NCBI GenBank assembly: GCA_029263455.1 | Contig: JAJCXM010000008.1 | Coordinates: forward strand, 558,001 to 622,000 | DNA: 64,000 nt | DNA from: Holophagae bacterium | GTDB lineage: Bacteria > Acidobacteriota > Holophagae > Acanthopleuribacterales > Acanthopleuribacteraceae | Direction of reading: 5' to 3' | Part shown: in pieces, positions 18,101 through 23,730 of the stretch | Layout: every line of letters starts with the position of its first letter | Numbering within the stretch: position 1 is the stretch's first letter | The notes under the pieces: generated by a model | What the model saw: the letters and a program-made list of their open reading frames with translations, nothing else | Database searches by the model: none | What the model was told of the DNA's origin: nothing | Position numbers and translations under genes: made by a program

Positions 18101-19094
18101 CGAAAACGGCGGTAGCGAGAATGGTCGTGTTGGCAACATGGTTTGGGCAATGGATGTGACATCCGTCGATAACCCTGTTCCGTTGTGGGAATACACCCAT
18201 GCTGCAATGAATAATATTATTCACCCGCTTGCCATGGGTTGGGCTGAACTGAGTGGCGGACCGGAGTGGATTGTGGCCGTTAACTCTGGCGTATCACCTA
18301 TTACTAACGCGACACCACATATGTATGTTCTTAATGCGTATGAAGGTACAGAAATTTTCACCAAGGCGGTAGGATCAGATGGCCACTCAATGGCAGGCGC
18401 ACCTGCATTGATTGATGCCGATGACAACGGCTATATCGATTGGGCCTATGCGTCCACATCTGAAGGCATCTTGGTCGCTCAATCACTCAAGAATCCGAGC
18501 GTTACTCATACAGTAAGCGTGCCCAACGCACGCTTCTTCTTAACGCCAAACACGGAACCATTGGGCAACGGAAAAGTGTTGGTGGTGGCTGTAAGCGGCG
18601 ACAGTCCTCTTGTCGACGATGAGACATCAACCAGAAATAGATTGGTCGCCTATCGCCATGACACATCAGACGCTGCGCCCCTGGTTTGGGAATACTTAGG
18701 TGATTTTGAGTTTCCTGCCGGACATAAGGCGTTTGCAAGACCTAGACTGGTTGACGGTCAATTGGTACTCGCAACCACAACGGGCGAGACTTTCAGTTTC
18801 TGTGACCCGGATCCCAGTGATCCAGGCAACCTCTATCTGTTCAGAAATGTGTTTGCTCTAGATGATATTGATCCTGGTGATCCAGACGGAACGGGACTGC
18901 AATACATTGAAGGATTTGGATCGGTTCTGGCCCCAATTACGGTGACCAACGGTGTTATCCGAACCCATCAAAGTAGTCGCGCTGCCTTCAGACCGGATGG
19001 TAAATTCGGTCAACCTGACGAATACATTATTAGTATCGGTAATGTGTTTGGTGTTGTGGGATGGTCTGAACCTTTCCTCGACGGTAACTTCTAA
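15162..19094 (+). CDS. pilY1: PilY1-like type IV pilus tip adhesin
   Basis: A secreted protein of about 1,310 residues. ATG at 15162 has AAGGAG six bases upstream and opens a signal peptide (KNILGVITILLATSCLLAQ); the frame runs on 10 codons further upstream but overlaps pilX. Acidic calcium-type repeats, DIDTNKNG (from residue 98) and DLDGDGLINSEDDDIDGDGI, resemble thrombospondin type 3. A DUF4114-like block GWEDLFGGGDIDYEDVVFYV lies near 510-530. From about residue 880 the PilC/PilY1 propeller follows: LLVGSEAGMIHALDAG, GEEVWGMVPSNLL, VWAMDVTS and the calcium site DADDNGYID near 1085. PilY1 works with minor pilins in adhesion, pilus extension and mechanosensing. A strong terminator follows. 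Confidence 0.87.
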   Translation: MKNILGVITILLATSCLLAQDATPRCAADSVSYNDGGFSDADFVGGGQGLLFGDSLTPDAGGAVNTEQVVFPTDQPFVVDYLSEGAGANHLLGFFFFDIDTNKNGFPDFYEVGPNDDLDGDGLINSEDDDIDGDGILNAADDASAAGVTISSDPALFRNGPAAAAAGSTPGDYWEFVPSNRNAALEFEHPGAYLYVDDDNNGTPDVMQYTTGGNRVPPMALNKTYSARHAVKNDNDFPGLLGRWFYSGTGAGGDIHWTGSTIFKLADDDGGTGVRGEYTAGAPYGITDIYDSANAEPDYNIYNTTNPASTLIPNEAKFTDNRGRPAWRYRWYEGNVSGGREYVFFLVVFYPSGSSNVNVYYSKSGFNQDTYDGHTGLAPDGDAYGGSSFTNWMPRHQNVGDHNLLAQDVFGLDWNQVVDTTQGTPPVAFNAANQDWVDKWENYTTSRRVVQYRSLSNWFNATPVDANTIINGRYNIDMSAETSGGLVRVINGNMAHMLVGAPEGDPEAWLLGWEDLFGGGDIDYEDVVFYVKREASGIAQSLNVASSLDQYEDVSITSIEFTYVDNFTDDLWGTEGTYINYAYRLASNQDWIYLLGGEHLRTPDVFTTTLDNGQVTRHVVINLDQEGARELYWKVEMKTADTDSFVPEVHVADVGFEALVHDMFFNSAVIASSNVDYFGAYESPRLSWRERGKNRGHVYGMLAFNHGVVPTTNSLPGGFDFLAESENDPSSTGVLTWDAGIAMRDQTNRRIYAFTNSGIGGITRRDFVPILDSAVINEMELSSDILDGKMVDNFHNPASSTLEPVQAAAWLVAWVHGFHGAVTDGVNVIPGYPREWKLGGISRSTIAVMRAPGIATTWLQGSAVPTAIKQDYSDWINEPAQKTTPTRLLVGSEAGMIHALDAGRWVGRKCDPLHIFGDGCYLDYGTGEEVWGMVPSNLLEDMKFNKTGRQSVTAKIDTTPIVGVIREGNEWRRLAVIAQGENGGSENGRVGNMVWAMDVTSVDNPVPLWEYTHAAMNNIIHPLAMGWAELSGGPEWIVAVNSGVSPITNATPHMYVLNAYEGTEIFTKAVGSDGHSMAGAPALIDADDNGYIDWAYASTSEGILVAQSLKNPSVTHTVSVPNARFFLTPNTEPLGNGKVLVVAVSGDSPLVDDETSTRNRLVAYRHDTSDAAPLVWEYLGDFEFPAGHKAFARPRLVDGQLVLATTTGETFSFCDPDPSDPGNLYLFRNVFALDDIDPGDPDGTGLQYIEGFGSVLAPITVTNGVIRTHQSSRAAFRPDGKFGQPDEYIISIGNVFGVVGWSEPFLDGNF

Positions 19095-19114
19095 CGATTG
19101 TGACTCCTCGGGTT

Positions 19115-19160
19115 CAGGGTTAGGTGATATTTAGGTATCACCTACCCTGCCCCTTTTTTT
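19115..19160 (+). terminator. Rho-independent terminator after pilY1-like gene
   Basis: A 9-bp perfect stem, TAGGTGATA / TATCACCTA with loop TTTAGG, extends past a single bulged T with CAGGG / CCCTG to about 14 bp and is followed by CCCC and seven T residues. It closes the minor pilin operon and ends only 15 nt before the next start codon. Confidence 0.85.
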
Positions 19161-19175
19161 GCTAGGATTAAATTC

Positions 19176-19754
19176 ATGACCTGTATCGCTGCTTGTTTTT
19201 TTGGTCTCTTACTTCAAGTACGACCCAAAGTTTATGCCGTTCCCAAATACGCCGTTAAATCCGAAGTGAAAACCCTTCAGGAAGGTGTTTGGCCCGGTTC
19301 ACCAGTTGGAGAAAATGGTGAGTCACAAGCGGAATTTGTCAGACACGAATATGTGCCAACGGCACTGAGATTATTGGTAAGAGCGGACTGTAGTACCGAT
19401 ATCAACAATCTGGATCTAATTGAGCGCGCCAAAAGTACGACGACAGATAACTCGCCAGTTGGGCAAATTGACTGGGGACGTATTTCTAACGATCAAGTTG
19501 TTTTTTATGGCGTTTTTTGCACCGTCACTCGCACTACGCGAGTTAACATGACGGCCAATGAAGGTAAGTACATGATTGATCGACATACGATTGATGAAGT
19601 TCCGAAGTGGGAAGTGCGCCGAATAAATATGGCAAAGTTGGGAGGGACTTGCGTCGACGAGCGTAAGTTGGTCCAGCGAGACTTGGCTGCCGGTGTCATG
19701 AATATGTTGAATCAGATATCCGGCGACACCATTAGGTCGCGCAATTTTAATTAG
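19176..19754 (+). CDS. Hypothetical protein with hydrophobic N-terminus
   Basis: A 192-residue protein not recognised. The first 15 residues (TCIAACFFGLLLQV) are hydrophobic and may be a short signal sequence. The body has a VPTALRLLVRADCSTD strand and a Cys pair region (FCTVTRTTRV, GGTCVDERKL). It starts 15 nt after the operon terminator. AGGA lies 8 nt before the ATG and overlaps a possible extended -10 element, TG-C-TAGGAT (19160-19168), so it either depends on read-through or is transcribed almost leaderless. It sits where pilE would lie in Pseudomonas pilus clusters but shows no prepilin leader. Confidence 0.6.
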   Translation: MTCIAACFFGLLLQVRPKVYAVPKYAVKSEVKTLQEGVWPGSPVGENGESQAEFVRHEYVPTALRLLVRADCSTDINNLDLIERAKSTTTDNSPVGQIDWGRISNDQVVFYGVFCTVTRTTRVNMTANEGKYMIDRHTIDEVPKWEVRRINMAKLGGTCVDERKLVQRDLAAGVMNMLNQISGDTIRSRNFN

Positions 19755-19847
19755 TCTCTTACACGCCCGATTCGATTCTCTAAGGGCTTCCTAGGTTTGC
19801 AGTTATCGATGGTGTAGGATGTTATAAATTTTTGCCGCGGCGGTGCC

Positions 19848-20555
19848 ATGCGATTACTTAGTGTCGTCATTCCTGTTTATAACGAATGCGAAACGGTTGC
19901 TGATCTTACTTCCAAGGTGCGGGCAATCGACCTGCGCGATATTGGGTTTGAGATAGAGATCATCATCGTCGATGACGGATCAACAGATGGTACTCGAGAT
20001 ATCTTGCCCAACCTGGAATCGCCCGGCACAAGTATCGTTTTTCATGAAGTCAATCAAGGTAAGGGTGCTGCCTTGAGGACAGGATTCCAAAGAGCGAGCG
20101 GTGATTTTGTTGTTGTTCAAGACGCTGACCTTGAATACGATCCTTCCGAATTTCGGATACTCTTAGAACCGGTTATAGAGAATGGCGCTGATGTGGTGTT
20201 TGGAAGTCGATTTCAAACCGGCAACAGACATCGCGTTCTATATTTTTGGCACTCGATTGGCAATAGATTCTTGACGCTTGTTTCCAATATGTTCACCAAC
20301 ATTAATCTGAGTGATATGGAAACCTGTTACAAACTTATGCGCCGGTCTTTAGTTGCTAAGTTGGACCTCAAAGAGAATCGGTTTGGGTTTGAGCCGGAAA
20401 TAACAGCCAAGTTGGCGAGAATCAAAGGCATCAAAATTTATGAGGTCGGTGTTTCCTACGCCGGTCGCACCTATGATGAAGGCAAGAAAATTGGTTGGAG
20501 AGACGGCGTAAGGGCACTCTATTGCATTCTTAAATACAATATCTGGTCGCGGTAG
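19848..20555 (+). CDS. Family 2 glycosyltransferase (DPM1-like)
   Basis: A 235-residue soluble GT-A enzyme. Motifs in order: LLSVVIPVYNECETV, IIIVDDGSTDGTRDIL, HEVNQGKGAALRTGF, the metal-binding VVQDADLEYDP and GSRFQTGN. This is the dolichyl/undecaprenyl-phosphate mannose (or glucose) synthase subgroup, which charges polyprenyl phosphate with a sugar for later use by periplasmic GT-C enzymes. No C-terminal membrane segments are present, as in DPM1 itself. Its neighbour on the opposite strand is a GT-C-like TPR membrane protein that could use such a donor. The nucleotide sugar cannot be told from sequence. Confidence 0.88.
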   Translation: MRLLSVVIPVYNECETVADLTSKVRAIDLRDIGFEIEIIIVDDGSTDGTRDILPNLESPGTSIVFHEVNQGKGAALRTGFQRASGDFVVVQDADLEYDPSEFRILLEPVIENGADVVFGSRFQTGNRHRVLYFWHSIGNRFLTLVSNMFTNINLSDMETCYKLMRRSLVAKLDLKENRFGFEPEITAKLARIKGIKIYEVGVSYAGRTYDEGKKIGWRDGVRALYCILKYNIWSR

Positions 20556-20562
20556 ACGGTCT

Positions 20563-22431
20563 TTAGAATGCCTCGATAACCCTCAAGTAAGCCGGAGGTA
20601 GTCCCGGGGTCTGATTCAGGACGCCGGACCAGTTATTGGCCTCGTATGGATCTATGGCTGACCACAAGTGCGCGAGGGCATGCTGTATTTGCGGACTAGG
20701 GCTAGCCATTTCGAAGTCTTCAATCCATTGCCATCGTTCATTAAGGTCCATACTTTTGATCTCAGCTGCAATGGCTTTTGCAACGTGGTTTGAAACGGGC
20801 TCGTTGATCAAGTCGCTGAGGTCACAATTTGCCAGTTGGTTTGCATTAAGCCACCATTTCTCGTATTCCAGATTAGGCCTAACGCTTAAGAGAATTGAGA
20901 GCGAGAGCTTCACATCTTGATAATTTAGTTGATTCACCATCAGGCCAATTCCCTGCTCAACTATTTCTGGCTGACGCTCTCCTAAGTAAATAGCTTGAGC
21001 ATATGCATTGGCCGCCTCCGCGTTATTGCCCATCATAGCCTCGGCCAGTCCGGCTATAGACCACAGTTCACTCCACGCCGAAGTAATATGGATGCCTTTA
21101 TGTGAGGCAGCTAAACAATCGTGCCACTGCTGTTTATCTCGATGATAGAGGGCCACACGTTTCCACGTGCGAGCGCTATCCGGGGCATATTGAACGTGTT
21201 TCGCTAGAAAAACTTCATAGTCTGACCAAATCAAATTACGCGAGAAAGTGCGCAACGGTAACATCGCAACCCAGACAACACAAAGGGCACCCAGAATTCT
21301 ATTGAACTTCGTTATTTTGAGCCGCTGAGAGAATAACAAGGTTATGCCTAACGACATGAATACGAGCGGCATGTAAAGGGTTCGCTCACCAAATATTGTT
21401 CCTATGACGACCACGTAATTTGAGGTGACAAAATAGCTTGAGGCGAGCGCTGTTATGGTGAAAAAGGCGGACTTCTTTTTGTGAACCCATATCCAGCCGA
21501 CTAGCAATGTGCTGAATATGAAAAAAAGAACGACAAGGTACGATCGAAAATCCGAAGCGCCGACGACAAGAGGGATTTGATCATAGGAATAGTCGACTGA
21601 TTGGGGGTAGGGGAGAATAAATAGAGCCAACGCCTTGATGTTCACCCAACCAGCCGTCAACAACTGTTGCGAGCCGTTAGCCTGAATAATGGGATTGTCA
21701 ATAAATGAAGGCGGTTCACCGAACACGACGCCACCTCTCATTAGGAGCCTTATGAGCAGTGCCAAAGGCAGGGCAAGCCAGTTGACTAACTGTTGCCTGA
21801 ACGCCTCCCGAAATTGGTAGTTTGTGTTTGAGCCTCGCAAACACAAGTCGCATAGGAAAAGAGCCGCTAGGATACTAATACCGCTTTCCTTACATAGCGA
21901 TGCCGCCACACAAGACAGGATGCATAAACATCTAAATTGCCACTTAGTCCTAACGTTGGCGTCACGTCGATTGAGGTCGGCCTGCCAAGCCAACAAGGCA
22001 AAGAGCAGAGCGAGCAGATCGGCCCGGCCAGTGACGTTTGCAACAGACTCAGTGGCCAACGGATGCACGCAGAAAATGAAGGCGGTGATTTGAGCGATTC
22101 TCAAATTGAATAGCCGCCTAAAAATTAGATAGACCATCATTCCATTGCATAAGTGCAATAGTAAGTTCAGGCCTTTCAAGGGAAGGATTCGATTACCAGT
22201 CGTTTGGACTTGTGCCCAATAACTCAAGTAAGTTAAGGGACGATATTCGCTTGTTTCTGCAAATGGATATGCGTGACCCATCAAGAAGAGCTGCGACCAG
22301 CCATTGGGGTGTTGGACCGCATCGTTGTTCAAGACAAAGCCGAAATCTAATCCAGGGTGACCTGAAAGCGCACGGACATATATCGCAACGACGATTCCAG
22401 CTGCTAGCGCAAGGACAATTGTGTTCTTAAT
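20563..22431 (-). CDS. GT-C-like multi-pass membrane protein with C-terminal TPRs
   Basis: About 622 residues if translation begins at the non-standard ATT at 22431; the first conventional start, TTG at 22332, gives 589. The 33 extra codons encode a good first transmembrane helix (NTIVLALAAGIVVAIYV) and the LDFGFVLNNDAV loop that open this TMTC/DUF1736-like family, and no ATG, GTG or TTG precedes them before an in-frame TAA (22435-22437). About ten further helices follow, with HPLATESVANVTGRADLLALLF characteristic of TPR-coupled membrane glycosyltransferases, then TPR-type helices (VALYHRDKQQWHDCLAASHKG). Likely transfers a sugar from a polyprenyl donor on the periplasmic face. It directly follows the second pilin gene. 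Confidence 0.78.
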   Translation of the reverse strand: MKNTIVLALAAGIVVAIYVRALSGHPGLDFGFVLNNDAVQHPNGWSQLFLMGHAYPFAETSEYRPLTYLSYWAQVQTTGNRILPLKGLNLLLHLCNGMMVYLIFRRLFNLRIAQITAFIFCVHPLATESVANVTGRADLLALLFALLAWQADLNRRDANVRTKWQFRCLCILSCVAASLCKESGISILAALFLCDLCLRGSNTNYQFREAFRQQLVNWLALPLALLIRLLMRGGVVFGEPPSFIDNPIIQANGSQQLLTAGWVNIKALALFILPYPQSVDYSYDQIPLVVGASDFRSYLVVLFFIFSTLLVGWIWVHKKKSAFFTITALASSYFVTSNYVVVIGTIFGERTLYMPLVFMSLGITLLFSQRLKITKFNRILGALCVVWVAMLPLRTFSRNLIWSDYEVFLAKHVQYAPDSARTWKRVALYHRDKQQWHDCLAASHKGIHITSAWSELWSIAGLAEAMMGNNAEAANAYAQAIYLGERQPEIVEQGIGLMVNQLNYQDVKLSLSILLSVRPNLEYEKWWLNANQLANCDLSDLINEPVSNHVAKAIAAEIKSMDLNERWQWIEDFEMASPSPQIQHALAHLWSAIDPYEANNWSGVLNQTPGLPPAYLRVIEAF

Positions 22432-22438
22432 GTTTTAC

Positions 22439-22900
22439 CTAGATAATGCTGCCAGTTAAATTGGTGGTACGCACGTATTTTGTGTTTGCACTATCTGTAA
22501 TTTGAAATAACAAGCCATGCCCAGAACGATTGGCTAACAAGGTAAAGTTAAAGCCGCTTAGGCATGATGGGCTAGTTGCCTGGTAAGTCACGACGACGGT
22601 CAAGTCATTTGGTGATGCGGAGCCCGCATAGGACCATCGACCAGCACCGGGCAAAACAATAGCTAACTCGCCCTCGATATCTGTCGTGTCTGTCCAGTTT
22701 TTGCCTGGCGCGTTGTAGTCGTTAGCAGAAATATCTCCGCCCATAGATGTTTTTATGTCCGCCAATGCCTTAAGTGGCTCGCTCGCTTTGGTCTTGCAAG
22801 TGAAATCCTGATATAAAGGCAATGCAATTGCTGCGAGAATGGCAATGATCGCAATCACGACCATGAGCTCGATCAGCGAAAATGCTTTATTGTGTTTCAT
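22439..22900 (-). CDS. Type IV pilin, second tandem copy
   Basis: A 153-residue prepilin starting at ATG 22900 (MKHNKA, then [32 protein letters not shown]). It shares the whole N-terminal helix, the VLPGAGRWS block and the C-terminal [12 protein letters not shown] with the neighbouring pilin, but the middle differs. Cys35 and Cys113 could form a disulfide. Unlike its twin it has four N-X-S/T sequons (Asn68, 118, 124, 147). A terminator-like hairpin lies between the two pilins and no clear promoter follows it, so expression probably depends on read-through. Its TAG precedes the next gene by only 7 nt. Confidence 0.9.
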   Translation of the reverse strand: MKHNKAFSLIELMVVIAIIAILAAIALPLYQDFTCKTKASEPLKALADIKTSMGGDISANDYNAPGKNWTDTTDIEGELAIVLPGAGRWSYAGSASPNDLTVVVTYQATSPSCLSGFNFTLLANRSGHGLLFQITDSANTKYVRTTNLTGSII

Positions 22901-22949
22901 TTTTCCCGTCCCCTTTTGCCCCATTCTTTCAGTGCTGCGTCCTATAATG

Positions 22950-22989
22950 AAAAAACCGCCGCCCCCCACCGTGGTGAGAGACAGCGGTT
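22950..22989 (-). terminator. Strong terminator or attenuator hairpin between the tandem pilins
   Basis: On the minus strand AACCGCTGTCTCTCAC can pair along its full 16 bases (including five G-U pairs) with GTGGGGGGCGGCGGTT around the loop CACG, followed by a run of T. It lies 35 nt after the first pilin stop and 50 nt before the second pilin start, so it should reduce transcription of the second pilin and downstream gene relative to the first. Confidence 0.8.
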
Positions 22990-23023
22990 CCCCGTATGAA
23001 TCCTTATAATCCTAAGATTAGGT

Positions 23024-23482
23024 TTACAGAATCGCACCTGTGAGGTTGGTGGTTCTAACATACTTCGTGTTTGCGGTTTGTGTAACTTGGAATCTTAGGC
23101 CGTCATTGCCTTTGTTGGCAAGTAGGTCAAAGCTGAAGCCACTCAAGCAAGCAGGGCTAGACGCTGAGTAAGTTGCAGTCAAAGTTACATCGTTTGGTGC
23201 GGCGGTACCGGACCAAGACCAGCGGCCTGCGCCTGGCAGTACAGCTGAAGTTGTTGATGCGATATTTGTTTGGGTAGTCCAATCAAAAATGGTGTTGTCA
23301 TAGTCGATACCTTGGAAAGGACCGGCTAATGCGGCTTTAATGTCGGCCAATGCCTTCAGCGGCTCACTTGCTTTTGTTTTGCAGGTAAAGTCTTGATAGA
23401 GAGGCAATGCAATTGCAGCCAAAATAGCGATGATCGCGATAACAACCATCAATTCGATTAACGAGAATGCGCGGTTTCTCAT
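23024..23482 (-). CDS. pilA: Type IV major-type pilin, first tandem copy
   Basis: A 152-residue prepilin: leader MRNRA, mature chain [24 protein letters not shown], a PilA/PilE-type helix with Glu+5. Cys34 (just after the helix) and Cys112 (SPACLSGF) are its only cysteines, so any intrachain disulfide ties the helix base to the C-terminal sheet. One sequon, Asn146-Leu-Thr, lies near the C-terminus. ATG at 23482 has AGGAGG 11 nt upstream. First in the gene pair, with a sigma-54 promoter, TGTCA repeats upstream and a terminator downstream, it looks like the main pilus subunit. The symbol reflects role, not proven orthology. Confidence 0.93.
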   Translation of the reverse strand: MRNRAFSLIELMVVIAIIAILAAIALPLYQDFTCKTKASEPLKALADIKAALAGPFQGIDYDNTIFDWTTQTNIASTTSAVLPGAGRWSWSGTAAPNDVTLTATYSASSPACLSGFSFDLLANKGNDGLRFQVTQTANTKYVRTTNLTGAIL

Positions 23483-23564
23483 AATATAAGTTTCCTCCTG
23501 GAAGATTCGTCCCGACTGCGCTTTAAGGTTTAAGCCCGTCTGCACGTCAGTTGGCTACTTATAA

Positions 23565-23580
23565 AGCAAGATGGAGGCCA
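23565..23580 (-). promoter_or_regulatory. Sigma-54 (-24/-12) promoter of the pilin gene
   Basis: On the minus strand TGGCCTCCATCTTGCT has GG, ten bases, then GC inside TTGCT, matching the RpoN consensus in spacing and the -12 box. The transcription start would fall near 23553, giving a leader of about 70 nt ahead of the AGGAGG site. Sigma-54 pilin promoters controlled by PilR are established in Pseudomonas and Moraxella; a GAFTGA-type activator is encoded about 5 kb away. Confidence 0.7.
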
Positions 23581-23638
23581 TTCGTTGGATGTTTGGGTTT
23601 TTGTTGTCAACACGCTGGAAACAAACGTTATATGAAAG

Positions 23639-23723
23639 TGACAAGCTCCTGGTCGTGCCAGCGAAATCAGGTGGGCTGACAAAAAACGTCGGCAGCCTGT
23701 CGATGCCCAGCATGACAGTGACA
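23639..23723 (-). promoter_or_regulatory. Array of four TGTCA repeats, candidate activator binding region
   Basis: On the minus strand TGTCA occurs at 23713-23717, 23719-23723, 23677-23681 and 23639-23643, all in one orientation and 59-143 bp upstream of the -24 box. PilR of Pseudomonas binds clustered (C/G)TGTC sites upstream of pilA, so these are plausible enhancer sites. Inference from pattern only. Confidence 0.5.
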
Positions 23724-23730
23724 AAGGTTG

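Noticed and set aside
23640-23665. A second sigma-54-like sequence, TGGCACGACCAGGAGC, upstream of the pilin
   Set aside because: The GG and GC dinucleotides are 11 nt apart instead of 10 and the -12 box is poor; the element at 23565-23580 fits far better.
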